Positions 1-12,024 of a DNA stretch of 64,000 bases are shown here, in pieces; position 1 is the first letter of the stretch; every line of letters begins with the position of its first letter. This DNA is from Typha latifolia (lineage: Eukaryota > Streptophyta > Magnoliopsida > Poales > Typhaceae): contig CM034099.1 in assembly GCA_019914945.1 (NCBI GenBank), positions 6,572,001 to 6,636,000 of the forward strand, in the 5' to 3' direction. The notes under the pieces are model-generated. The model was given only the letters and a program-made list of their open reading frames with translations. It did no database searches and was not told where the DNA came from. A program made the position numbers and the translations under genes.

Positions 1-226
1 ACATTGGGTTTCCTATTACAGAACCTGGTCATCATGGGAATCGCCAAGTCTGCAATTGAGCTTACCTGGATAACGACTTCTAACGACTTCTAACGAGTTC
101 TCCAGTAATAAGGGGTAATTTGGGTATTATATAGCAGATTAACGAACGAAATCTTTATTTTGCAGAATAAATGGCGCCATCGATTTAAGAGAGTTTCTTA
201 TTTATGTATCATAGCATAGCCCACTT

Positions 227-251
227 AATCTCTCTCTCTCTCTCTCTCTCG
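227..251. repeat. (CT)n microsatellite in a 5' leader
   Basis: A run of about twelve CT dinucleotides lies just upstream of the first kinase copy. Pyrimidine-rich tracts of this kind are common in plant 5' leaders. It probably lies within or next to the transcribed leader. Confidence 0.85.
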
Positions 252-358
252 TGGCTCATTCTTTCGGATTCCTTCTGATTTCTTCTTCTTCTTCTCTTTT
301 GATTCTCTCTGTTGGTTTTCATTGATTCCAAGAATTTGGGTTCCGCATTGGAAAATAG

Positions 359-415
359 ATGAAGTGTTTCCAGTGCACTCGGCCTCCCAAGAACGAGGAA
401 AGGAAGAGTAGTTAG
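359..415 (+). other. Ancestral N-terminus, now a short upstream ORF
   Basis: The ATG at 359 encodes MKCFQCTRPPKNEERKSS and then meets TAG at 413-415. It aligns with the start of the intact downstream copy ([16 protein letters not shown] at 6138). The original Cys-containing N-terminus, a likely acylation site in this family, is therefore cut off from the rest of the kinase. In the present transcript it would act as an 18-codon upstream ORF ahead of the ATG at 435, which is in a different frame. Confidence 0.6.
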
Positions 416-434
416 TAGTCAGGTGGAAAAGGAG

Positions 435-3047
435 ATGAATACTAAGGTTGAAGGAGGTGCGGATCCCCGGAGCGAGTCCCCAAAAGATCCACCGCCTTCT
501 CCTGCGACGGGTACTGGCCCAGGTGATCAAATTTGGCTGTTTTCTTGGACAAAGATTGAATCTTTTGCTGAGAACTGTGGTAATCCAATAGTGTAGATTG
601 TGACCGCTTGCTTTCTTCAGTACATGAGTGGAAATTGGACTTCGTTTTCTTTCTTTTCTTTGGCAGGAAGCCTTCTTGTTCTTTTCCTTTTGATGTTATA
701 CTTTTACAGGCCGATCGAGATCAGGAAATTTCTTGTAGAGATGTAGTTCTCAGTGTATAGTGCGATGGGTCCTTTGTGAGAGCAGACAACATTTTCTTGA
801 GTCTTCCAATTACCCATTACTTTTTCAATTGGTCTCTAGCTAATGGCTCTTTTGTTTAAATTGGAAGCGATGCCATTCTAACTTGATATAAACGATCAAG
901 AATCTTTTTTTATATCTTGCATTAGTACAAGAAGCATTCTATTAGCATAACTTACTATTTGGCAATTGGGCAGTTCTTCATCATCTTTTACTAATTTTGA
1001 ATTGTTTGTTCGCACTAGACAAATTGGAGTCACTGGTGTTTAGGACTGCAGATCAGAAAGAAGAATTGAGAGTGCCCATTTTACCAAGGTGTTTCGAGTT
1101 TTCCGAGCTTGTTGCTGCTACTGGGAACTTAAAGTCGTGTGCTCTAGATTATTTCTATGGAGGGCATTTGGAGGACGGCCAGGTTAGTCTTCCTAGAGTT
1201 GGTCTAATCGAGCAGTTCATATTGGATATTGTTGAACAGCACTAAACATAAATATCTTGGTGGAGTTACTTGCAGAAACAATGTACCACCTTTTCAGTTC
1301 TACCTTTTTCTGGATAGTTTCACATATAAATCCTAGAATTTGTAATATTCATGTGTAATCTTGTGATGGATTTTGCTTTCTAGATCGTCAGATTTGACTG
1401 ATAGATAGACGACTTTCGGCAGGTTGTTGCTGTGAAACGACTAAAACAAGACAGTGGAGCTCAAGAGTTTCTTACGCAGGTCTTCATAGTCAGTCAATTG
1501 AACCACCCTAATATAGTCAAACTGATTGGTTACTGTACTTACGGTGATGACCGCTATCTTGTTTACGAGTTAATGCCATTGGGATCACTACGAGATCACC
1601 TACATGGTTAGATTCTCTACTTTCTTGGTGGTGAAGAATTGATCAAGCTTTACTGCTCAACTTATATCTGAAAAATAGATATTCTACTCAAATCGATATA
1701 CAATGTTGTTAAAGAAAAAAGTTAACCCGTTTCTTCGAGCATGGTAGTTGAAGAACTCGTAGTGCACGTCTGCACTACCTCGGCAATTGTCCTACATTCT
1801 TGTAGATGTTCTCTGAGGTTATCTTTAGTTTGGCTATATTTGTGGGAAGGAATCTCACTTTCAACTAGATCTTGAGGTTAACTTGATTTACTTCTTGTTT
1901 GTCTGAAAAACAGTCATATGCCTTCAATTCTCTTAGATGGATAGAATCCAAACTTTCTAGGCATGGCAACCTTTTGTTAGATGCCTTGTGCAGTAATAGC
2001 ATGTATTTGTGCTTCCTTTTCTTTTCTTTTCTTTCCTTTTCTATTATGTATCTACTAAGAGAGGAGAGCATTATCATGAATTTGGTACACTATTTGTTTG
2101 AATTCATCTACATGGACAACTTTCAATGTGATTGAAAGACATCTTCTCCTACAGACCTTCCACCGAATAAGGAACCTCTTGACTGGAATACACGAATGAA
2201 GATAGCTGAAGGCGTAGCCCGGGGCTTGGAGTACCTCCATAAGATGAATCCTCCAGTTATTTACAGATTCATCGGATCATCAAACGTCCTTCTTGACGAA
2301 GGATATCATTCAAAGCTGTCAGATGTCGGAGTCGAAAGATTTTGCCCAACTCATGCCATGCCAGAATATGGTTATCACACACCTGAAGATCTTCTGGTAG
2401 GAAAGATATCGGTTAAATCTGATGTCTATAGCTTTGGTGTACTCCTCCTTGAATTGGTTACAGGGAGAAAAGCAATTGACATCGAAAGGTGTCATGGAGA
2501 ACAACTTTTGGTTGCATGGGTAGGTTCTACCACACCTTGACTGCTCATCAAACATCCAGGAAAAATGATTTAATGCTTAATTTCTCCTAGACTGCAGTTT
2601 GCGTCCATTTATTTCAAACATATCCAACAGTATCATCAGCAAACATATAACTTTCTCTTATCATGTGATAGAATTCAGAATCTTCATTTAACATAATGTT
2701 TGTCTCAGATATTTTGAGTATGATTGCAAATTCAGTTGCACTGTTTTACAAACTTGAGTAGAGATGATGATTCAAATCTTCTTTTCTCAGAATGCTTGAA
2801 TTTAGTTCAGTAGGATAAGTATTTGTGCCATTGATGTGATCTGCAGGCTTGTTGGCTGCTCACTTATGAATCAAAGGTCATGCACACTTGTATGGCTGAT
2901 CCTCTGCTGCAAGACCGATATCCCCTGATGAGCTTATATCAGGCTCTGTCCCTTGCATCACAGTGTTTGAATAGTCAAGCAGAACATCGACCTACCATCG
3001 AGTACATTGTAGAAAAAGTTTCACAGCTTTGCTTCACAAACTTTTGA
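435..3047 (+). CDS. PBL27-like RLCK-VII pseudokinase with intact reading frame
   Basis: Five exons (435-522, 1019-1182, 1423-1606, 2155-2519, 2847-3047) with GT-AG borders join in one frame of 333 residues. The exon structure and phases match the intact copy at 6138-9556. The protein is a degenerate receptor-like cytoplasmic kinase. The glycine-rich loop is gone (the region reads [13 protein letters not shown]). VAVK is kept with Lys89. The helix-C Glu is Gln103. The catalytic loop reads YRFIGSSN, so the catalytic Asp is Phe184 and its Lys is Gly186. DFG is DVG (202-204). The N-terminal Cys motif is detached and the C-terminal tail is missing; it ends at LCFTNF. Such a protein cannot be expected to phosphorylate. 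It may be a dying gene or a pseudokinase with a binding role. Expression cannot be judged from sequence. Confidence 0.72.
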
Positions 3048-4276
3048 TTCAAAAACAGCTCCTGCTTGAAGTTACACAAAAAGTTCATCAACCCAAGGCT
3101 CAAGAAGGTTGCTAGAAATCAAGCTGGTGGATCTCATGATCAGAGACGTTCTTCCTGGCTGAATGAATAGAAGCCCAGGAATCTCTCGGTCGCGGAATAC
3201 AGTTCATGCAAGTACTGTGGAATTTCCAAAAGATGTTAATAAGAATTGAGGGATTCAATGCTGCTCAATGCAATCCCTCATGTGGATGCGTTTGAATTTG
3301 GTCAGTCTCTTGGCAAGAAACTGTCACAGTAGGAATTCAATTTTGATTCCTTTGTGTTCTATTAATAAGGCCAATTTATCCAAACTACAATTGCCACTTC
3401 TAAGCACTTTTATGTGTGATCTGAATGGAAGAGAAACAGAAAAAGGATAACAGGGAAGAAGAAGAAGAAAAAAAAATGAAGAAAATGAGATGCAAACTTT
3501 AGGAGTGCACTACTACCGAGATTCTTCATCATCACCACAATTCGTAGAAATACCATGTGAAATTCTTTCTTGGTTAATTCAAACATCATGAGAACATACT
3601 TATTGCTATTCTGATCAACATATAGTGTTAGTTTTTATGGCAAAATTTGTATTTTAGCTATTCAGCTAATGAGCATCGGTGCTAATGGAGTCTTAATCAA
3701 GGAATGGACAACGCTAATGAGCATTTTTGTGCGGAGAAAAAGAAAAAAAGGAATAGGACAAGCATGGAAGATTCTTCTGTCATCCTGATGATATGTTCGC
3801 GGTAATTGCGTACACATCATAGACTGAAAGCAAAATGTGAATCAGATGAATTTATCATCAGATGAGTACACAATCAATGAATTCTTATTCTTCTAGCTCT
3901 AGAGAGAGAGGAGAGAGAGGATGATCTATCACCTGCAACAACTGAAATTGCTCACAGCTACTACTGCAGGTAAACAATTTCAACCCTCTGGATACCTGCC
4001 ACTGGAATTTAGAAATTAATGCGGCGAATAATTCACCTATTCTTAGGACTAGATTAAAAGGAGATCATTTTATTTTTCAAATTAGCAAAGTGTAGATCTC
4101 AACTTTGTGATCTCTTACCTTTGTACTTAAATTGTAATCTCATCGATGAGATGACCGAGGGGTTAGCTTCTTTTTCTTTTTCAATCTTGTACGAAAAAGA
4201 AATCAATGTTCAAATGATTACATTTCTTCGTCCTCAGGGTGAAATAAGTCTGAGTCCAAGTTGGAAATTGGTAAGT
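3048..4276. other. 3' flank of the pseudokinase copy, no gene seen
   Basis: This contains the decayed 3' region of the kinase copy. The segment at 3274-3320 (GATGCGTTTGAATTTGGTCAGTC) matches 9681-9710 downstream of the intact copy. The segment around 3950-4010 (CTGCAGGTA...TACCTGCCA) resembles 10610-10660. These are 3' marks of the tandem duplication unit. A short GA-rich tract lies at 3901-3920. I see no convincing coding exon. Confidence 0.55.
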
Positions 4277-4790
4277 CATGGGAATAGCCAAGTCTGCAGT
4301 TGAACTTGATTGGATAACGACTTCTAACGACTTTTCCAATAACATGCTTTGGATCTCACAAGGAGGAGGAATCGGAGAGGAATACTAAGGTGGAAGGAGT
4401 TGGGGATTTTCGAGTGAGTCCCCAAGGGACTCAAATGGATAAAGATTGTGAGGGCTTGCTTGTCTTAATTAGTATATGGATGGAAATTGGATTTTGTTTC
4501 GTTTCGTTTCGTTTCTTTGGTAACAACTCCTTTAATATGGCTCTGTTTTTGTTCATTTCCTTTTGATAATACGAATTCCTTGTAGAGCTGTAGCTCTCAC
4601 TGTCTATTGCAGTGGGTCTTCTGTAAGAGACCAGAATTTTTTTTTAAAATTTTAATTCTAGCTAAATGGTCCTTTTGATTGAAGAAGGTTGCTGCTCTCT
4701 TTCAAACTTGATACCTAAAACAATCAAGATTTGATTGAATTGATTTTGTTATAAGAATCTTTTTTGTATATCTTTTATTAGTGCGAGATA
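4277..4790 (+). pseudogene. 5' relic of a further PBL27-like kinase copy
   Basis: This segment aligns with the leader, exon 1 and intron 1 of the first copy (33-935) but has an internal deletion covering the original N-terminus. The ATG used by copy A (GAGATGAATACT at 432) reads GAGAGGAATACT here, so that start is lost. No kinase exons follow before the promoter of the next copy. It is therefore a remnant of a third duplication unit, or of unequal crossing-over between the two flanking copies. Confidence 0.65.
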
Positions 4791-5220
4791 CTAGTACACC
4801 CATGCTTGGATGTTTTCAAATACCTGCCTACAGAATTCAATTAGAGTTAGTATGATCACTAGAGAAGCTACTAAGAAAAAGAATGTTCTTCTATCTCTTG
4901 CAGCTCTGGTTTATGGAGTCTTTTGAGCCTTAGATACAAGAGAAGAGTGGAAAACTTTTTGTACACTAGATCTGAGTAGGCATCTCCTTTGTTTCTTTCT
5001 TTTTTTTGTTTTGACATCACATTTACAAATGTTTCATGCACCTACTATGTAAAGTCCAATTGTTCCAATGCAACAGTACCAAGAATCAGAATTCATCAGA
5101 GTTTCTTGTGTTCTTGATGCCCATTTTGATTCTTTCCTACTTTGCCTGATCAAAGAATATAAATTGTTTCTCCTATTACAACTACCATCGCAGCAGACGG
5201 ACTAAACTTTTCAACTGCTT

Positions 5221-5250
5221 AGAAAGAAGAAGAAGAAGAAGAAGAAGAAT
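5221..5250. repeat. (AAG)n microsatellite
   Basis: A run of AAG/GAA trinucleotides lies in the spacer between the relic and the intact kinase. The remaining spacer from 4790 to about 5880 is AT-rich and I see no gene in it. Confidence 0.8.
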
Positions 5251-5882
5251 TGTCGAAAACTAAAATTATTAGAGGTTTCTACAGAAGAAACCAGACACTC
5301 TGAACGGATAAAATCTCCTAACACTAATACTCACGAGCATTCAAATTAAGCAACTGTTAAATTGACAAAAGAAAAAAAAAAAAAGAAGACAAAATTTGTC
5401 AACGAATTGTTGAGGAGTTGAATATACCACCAAGATGACATTAACTAATAACTATACTTATCCTCAACTTATAGATTGTTTCTTTTCTCTTTAATACCAT
5501 CAGCAATAGAGACTAAATTCTCTTTAAAAAGTAGTAGTCAATTGGCATTATCCAACGGCGTTGCATGAGAAAGAAGGAGTCAACTTGCAAATATATCTTT
5601 TTATCTGGGGAGGAAAAATTCAAGAGCAACTTTGAAATTTGAGCCAAAGTCTGCGTTGGAAAGCCCACCATGGCCGACTTCTGAAATGTGAGCTTCGTGT
5701 GGGAAAATTACTTTTGGACCCAAAGTCCCAACCACCTTTCTATAGTTTTGTTCATAGTTTTGAGGGGTAGTTTTGGAACTGGAAAGCAGTTTGGATGAAT
5801 ATAATATTGTTTTGAAGAACCGGTGGCGCCTGTTAATTAAATTTATTTATTTAATTGAAATAAACGCAATCGAATTTCTCTC

Positions 5883-5890
5883 TATATATA
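5883..5890 (+). promoter_or_regulatory. TATA box candidate for the intact PBL27-like kinase
   Basis: TATATATA stands about 250 bases before the ATG at 6138 and is followed by a pyrimidine-rich stretch (CTTCTCTCTCTTCTCTC around 5960) that fits a plant leader. The assignment rests on motif and spacing only. Confidence 0.45.
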
Positions 5891-6137
5891 CTCTTCAATC
5901 ACTATCCAGTGGCTAAAAGCTGACTTTTACCCAATCTAATTTATAATAAATCTATTTTCTTCTCTCTCTTCTCTCTTTTTGAAAGTTTCACCTTTCTTCT
6001 CGATCCTTTCGATTTCTCTGTCTTCCCTTCCTCCTCTTTTAATTCTTCTTCTTGGGTTTCTTTAATTTGATCGCCCGCGACGGTCGGAAGAGTTACCGGA
6101 TTCGAGAGCTTCTTGGTTTGTGCCCTCGGAATTCGAT

Positions 6138-9100
6138 ATGCGTCGTTTCAAATGCTTTCGGCCTCCCACCAGGGACGAGGAGGAAGGGAATGATGGAGAT
6201 TCCAGGAGCAGTTCTTCGGGTGGCACGCCGACTAGTCGCGTGACTAGCGTCAGCTCAGGTGAACAAATTTTGGTCGTTTTGTTGGATAAAGGTTGGATCT
6301 TTTTGGAGATGTGTGGTAACCCAATAGTGTGAATTGGTTGTATCACTATGATGGGTGGGGATTTAGCTCTTACTCTTGAACGCGGAACTGCGTCATTCTC
6401 TTCTTTTTCTACTCTTTTCTTCAGCGAGAGCTCTTGTTCTCTTCTTTTAAATAGATCTTCTGTAAGAGTAAAGTTACACTGTTCTACAAGAGATGATGCC
6501 ATATTGCCATCAGTTGTTGTCTGTCTATTTTTATATATTAACAGTCAAGAATTAGGAATTGGGTCGAGTTAATTGAGTTATAACAATCATTTTCTGCATT
6601 CATTATCATATTTCTCATTTCTGTTGCTGAATGCTAATTACTAATTGTTTAAAGTAGACAATATAGTGCCTCTCCCTCTGCTTGACTCCGCATATTGATG
6701 CTAGTATGTGTATAATCTCTTCTGTGCTTCTATGTAATTCAGGTGCTGGAGCTGAATGCTTAATAAAACTTTGCTTAGTCCTCTTGATGTCATCCTTTTT
6801 ATCAATATGATTAATTATGAGTTGGTTGGTGGCACCAGAAAAATCAGAGATCCGGGGCAATCTGGAGTCCAAGAAGGAAGCGCCAGTTCACAAACAAGGA
6901 GAGAAAACACGCATTGGAGCACTGCAATTCAAGCTTTCTGACCTTGCTGCTGCTACTGATAGATTCAATCATGCTTACCTTCTTGGTGCTGGCGGTTTTG
7001 GTCGTGTGTTTAAAGGACTTTTGGACAACGGACAGGTCAATCTCCTTGGTGATGGTTTAAGGCATTAGTAGTTTGTGCATATTATTGAAAGGATGATTGC
7101 TACACTTGGAAGGTTTTGGGGAAATAATGCGCCATTCTAGTTCTCCTTTTCTCTTTTTCGATAATTTCATGTGCAATATAGAAACTGGGATGACATGTAA
7201 TTTCCAAGTATAATTTTGTAATGGTTTATTATTTCTAGACTGTCAGAGTTAACTGAATAAGTTATATGATTTTTGGCAGGTTGTTGCTGTGAAACAACTC
7301 CATCATGGTAGTCTTCAGGGAAACAAAGAGTTTCTTACAGAGGTTCACATACTCAGTCACATATGCCACCCCAATCTAGTCAATCTGATTGGTTACTGTG
7401 CCGATTTCGGTGAATGCCTCCTTGTCTATGAATTCATGCCGTTGGGATCACTAGAAGATCATCTGCATGGTTAGAATCTCTAATTTCCCTGTGGTGAATA
7501 GTTTATCAAGATTTATTGCACTTCATAACCATGGTGCTTACCATTTAAATTGGCATTATCTGGTAAGACTGGACTGTTTAAATTCTGTCATTACTCTGGT
7601 CTGCTGATTTAACCACTCCATGGTTGCCGACATTTTTCAGCACCATTTTATGCTATTAATCGTTAGGTTATTAGCAATTTATCTGCAAATTAGTGAGGAA
7701 CTTATTGAGATAGAGTAAAATACTTTTCAGCATAATACTAGAAAATCATAGATTGACTTGTATACTAGAAACGTTGTTTTACTTGGTAGAACCTGCAAGA
7801 AATATCATGTACATCAGCTCGAATCACAGGAATATCCAAAGTAATTTGGGCATAAATTCATCATTGAGTTGCAATCTGAGATCCATTAGAGCTTGTAATT
7901 TGATCTGCTTCTTATTTGTCTGGAAAAGATCATTTATGTGCATTTCTCATAGACAGATTAAGTCAAACTTCTACAGAGGAAAGCCTTTTGTTACATGGCT
8001 TATAAAGTGAAAGAACATGTTTGAGATAGACTACAAACTTTATGTTATATAATCTAAGGATTTGTCACCTTTCTATCCCTTGAATGTGCATTGAGATCCT
8101 CATGTTGTGCTGACCAAAGGTGAACCACATTTTTCTCTCTATGTTGGGATATGTTTCTATGAATCACTAGTGGTAGCAAAGGTATTAAAACTATTCCCAT
8201 AGTTTCAAAATATAAGTTTGTAGTCCGCTCTACATATTATTGAATTTTATTCTGTATAATGTATATATTGAGGTTCAAAAACATGGACAATTTACAAGAT
8301 GATTGATGGACTCCTGTACATATAGACCTTCCACCTGATCAAAAACCTCTTGACTGGAAAACACGGATGGAGATAGCCGCTGGTGCAGCTGAAGGCTTGG
8401 AATACCTGCATGATAAGATAGATCCTCCTGTAATTTTCAGAGATTTCAAACCATCAAACATCCTTCTTGGCAAAGGATACCATCCAAAGCTATCAGATTT
8501 TGGCCTTGCAAAATTTGGTCCTGTTGGTGACAATACTCATGTCTCAACACGTATCATGGGAACACATGGTTATTGTGCACCTGATTATGCTCTGACAGGG
8601 AAGCTAACAGTTAAATCTGATGTTTATAGTTTTGGAGTCGTGTTCCTTGAATTGATTACTGGGCGAAGAGCATTTGATGACACCAGACCTCTGGGACAGC
8701 GAGATTTAGTTGCATGGGTAGGTTCTACTTCTACCACATTTTGAATATTCATATGAGATATTGTGAAAGTTTTTAATGGTAGTTATTTGTACTAATGTCG
8801 CAATTTTCACTATAGTTATTTTCATTATATGTAAAGATTTTGCTGGTAACACTTCATTTTCTCTGCTAAACTTTATAAACTTCTGTTAGGTTTCAATTGG
8901 AACTTTTCAATTACATGTAAGAAATATCTTCTCCTATATCCACACTTCTCATTATACTTGGGACTAATACTAATTAATCTAGAGGGTGATCTGCAAATTC
9001 TATTTTCTTCTGGGATATATGCTATAGTTTGGTAGTCGTAAGTTGAATCCCAAGAATTATGTATTGTTCTTAGCTATTACGTGTTCTTTTCCATTTTTTG

Positions 9101-9556
9101 ACCTTTGAATAGATTTTGAACCACTTAATCTTTCTGCAGGCTCGCCCATTATTCAAAAACCGATCAAAGTTTGTCACAATGGCTGATCCATTGTTGCAAG
9201 GTCAGTTTCCCAAAAAGGACCTAGGACGAGCTTTAGCTATAGCTGCAATGTGTTTGCAAGATGAAGCAAAAGATCGGCCTGTTATGAGGGAAGTTTCTGC
9301 TGCTCTTTTATTTCTGGCTAAGCAGGCATCTAGTCCAAAAGCAGCTGCTGCTCAAGGTAATAGAGCCAGTCCATCTACCCCAAGGGCTAGGGATAATATT
9401 AGAACCCCCCATGGTGGTTCTGATGATGAACATGGTGTCCAACTGCCAAATCAGAATTCTCCTAATTTCAGTAAGAGGGAACCTATCTGGAAAGTAAACC
9501 ATGGAACCAATGTTCATAAAGCTGATGCAGCCAAAGGCTATGGACTTTACTACTAG
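6138..9556 (+). CDS. PBL27-like receptor-like cytoplasmic kinase (RLCK-VII)
   Basis: Five exons (6138-6258, 6839-7035, 7280-7469, 8326-8717, 9140-9556) give 438 residues. The kinase core is complete: G-loop GAGGFG (90-95), VAVK with Lys111, helix-C Glu127, RDFKPSN with Asp209, DFG (227-229), then [15 protein letters not shown]. It is an RD-type Ser/Thr kinase. The usual APE reads APD, a conservative change. PBL27-type kinases are membrane-tethered and relay signals from cell-surface immune receptors to MAP kinases. The N-terminus MRRFKCF has a Cys that could be acylated but no Gly2, so myristoylation is not expected. An in-frame ATG lies at 6120; I prefer 6138 because it aligns with the start remnant of the upstream copy. 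The tail is shorter than in Arabidopsis PBL27 (513 residues from memory). Confidence 0.9.
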
Positions 9557-12024
9557 AGAATTTCAATGATTTGTTAATGGACGGTATGCTATTCTAGAAG
9601 ACAAAGTTTAGAAGTGAAGAGACAAAAAGCAGGAAAATGCACCAGGCATGTTCAGCTTTCCAGGCAAATCCTTGACATGGATGCATTTGATTTTGGTCAG
9701 TCTCATAGCAAAAAGGTATTATTCGCCAGCCAGTGGGTTGTAGTAGAATGTGTGACCTCTAGATGCCTTCTCCAGGTCAATTCCATCAACAGAAGACTGA
9801 GTGCCTTAATCTGGAACCTTGTCATTTTTCTGGAAAAGAAACTGCAAAAGAAGAAAAAGAAAATTGTACATTTACATAGTGTAGAATGGCAACAAAGACT
9901 AGTCTCCAAATACTTCTATCACAGTGTTTCTATCTGCAATTGGTTGCACTTTGTATATATAGTATTAAAGCCTTAGCAGGTGAAAATTTTCTCCATAAGT
10001 TTACATTTGATATCAGAGTTACTGATATCCATACAAATATCATGTAATATATACTCTTTATAGATTTAAGACAAAACACACTTGTTCAATTCTCTTTTTT
10101 CTGGATGCTCTGTTTGGTACGTCTGATTTAGTATGAATTGTGGTTGCACCAATTTATATAAATTGCAGTTTCTGGATGCTCGTTTTAACTTTTTCACCTA
10201 TGCAGAATGCAAAATATATCTGAAAAAGGAGACTTCTTTGCAAATATGTAGGTGGTCATATGCAAAAAGCCCTTGGAAGATGTCAGTAGATATTTCCTTA
10301 TACCTGGTATTAGAGTCAAGTATTGGCATCGAAGAGCAATTTATAAAGACTATGAAAATAAAGTGGATCATGTTTCTGATTGCGCATATAATAAGATCAT
10401 TCAGATTCCTTATACAATTTTAATATGTAAAAGAAAAGTCATGTAAATATTTTTCAGTGAGTTGATTGTAACAAACTTAGCAAGTAGAACTCAATACTTA
10501 CCTTCTCTGTCTTTCATGCTTGTTCATAAAGGATTTACTTTTGAATGAGGTCAAGATCTGATACTGATACATGCTTTACTTTATATGATTAGAGTTGCTT
10601 TGTTGCCTGCAACTACCTTTGCAGGTAGGCTAATTTTCAACTGCTTGGGCACCTGCCACAACTACTGCAACCCATGGATTCTCTTCATCCATTTTTAAAC
10701 TTTGGTGCCCTATCGATCATATTCATCTATCGGCAACTCATCTCGAAGCTAGAGCTTTGGAGTAAGATCAAGATACTCTTGTGGCAAACTCAAATCATCA
10801 GCATTCTTGCGCGAGGCCTTTCTTGAGTAGGAAATTTTGCATCAGAAGAGTACTGGCTTAAATCTCTTATCCAAGAGAAAATCAGATATCAGACCTACTT
10901 GTCAGGGGAACTATTCTTACAGGATACTCTCAGCTTCAGGGCAGGCAATTCCAGCACATAAAAAGCTGTACCATTACTCAAACTACTCCACAGGAACCTT
11001 TCATCAGAAGCAGTGAAAGCCCAGCCTCGCTATATCAAAGTTCTAACAGAGCAGAGCTGACCTCAAATCTTCAGGAACCTCATAGGGGGAACCTAACCTC
11101 TCATAAAGAGCTTCAAGATATTCGCAATCTAGTCAGAGATAAAACAAGAAACAAGAAACTCACAATTCTTACAGGATACTCTCTGGGATTGAATCGGGCA
11201 GTAAGAATAGAATATAGAAACTCACAGCCCCCACCAAACTCATAAGATAATCTTACTAAGAAAGGGTTCGTTCTCGAGATCGACAATCTGTGTGCTCTGC
11301 AATGAGAAATCTAAGCAGTCGACCAAATCTTTTTTGAATATGAATTTTATGAAAAACAATTGTATATCTCTAAGATTAGATATCAACACCTGGTCGAAAT
11401 CTTGGGACAGATTACGATGTTTAGAATCAACATGGTTCCACCACCCATTCGGATAGGACTGCATATGCTAATACCAGTAATCTAGTGGAAAACTTTGGAG
11501 AGAAAGAAAACAAAATATTTAATTCCTCGGCTTTGGCTGCCACGGGTTTCTTCCTCGAGTTAGCACCTCTGTGGAGGAAGTGGAAATCTTACTTTCCTAG
11601 GACGAGTCTCCTCTCCTTTGAGGTTTTTTCCACTCTTTGTCAACCATAACTCTTCTCCCAACCTCTCCTATCTTTTGTGACTTTTTCCTTCGTACATTCT
11701 AATCTCATTAATATAATTGGGTATAACAATTTTTAGTTTCCCCTTAAAAAAGAACTACTCCACAGGAAACACTAACTGAAAGATGATGTAAATTTTTGAC
11801 TTTCTTCATCAATAAAACAATTGACCATCTTCACAATATGAGTTAGAGACAGAGAAGATTATTTACATTAAGATGTTCATCCCGGGATCGAATGCATGTT
11901 TACATATTTGGAGATGATAGTAACTTACAAGAAACATATACATCCAGTTCTTGCTTTCGTTGCTAATAACTTTGCTGCTTTCCTTTGTATGGGGTAATAA
12001 AAATAGAAGAACGCAGTGAGCCCC
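9557..12024. other. Kinase 3' region and spacer, no gene seen
   Basis: After the stop at 9556, the segment 9681-9710 is still recognisably similar to the 3' flank of the first copy (DAFxFGQS when read as codons). This suggests that the ancestral transcript or tail once ran further. About 10610-10660 resembles 3950-4010, the other end of the duplication unit. The rest is AT-rich with no supported exon. The lipase 3' UTR probably occupies part of 11800-12024. Confidence 0.5.

Larger units (their letters stand above)
33..935. repeat. 5' block of a tandem duplication (copy A arm)
   Basis: This stretch covers the promoter, leader, first coding exon and early intron of the first kinase copy. It recurs in decayed form at about 4277-4790. 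Shared landmarks are the CATGGGAAT...CCAAGTCTGCA segment, the repeated AACGACTTCTAACGACTT motif, the AATACTAAGGT...GAAGGAG segment, and the CTTGTAGAG.TGTAG.TCTCA segment. Identity is visible by eye, with indels. It shows that the array arose by local duplication that included upstream sequence. Confidence 0.75.

Noticed and set aside
9614..9976. 120-codon frame downstream of the PBL27-like kinase
   Set aside because: It shares a fragment with the 3' flank of the first copy but shows no domain. It lies after the kinase stop and out of the spliced frame, so it is most likely 3' UTR.
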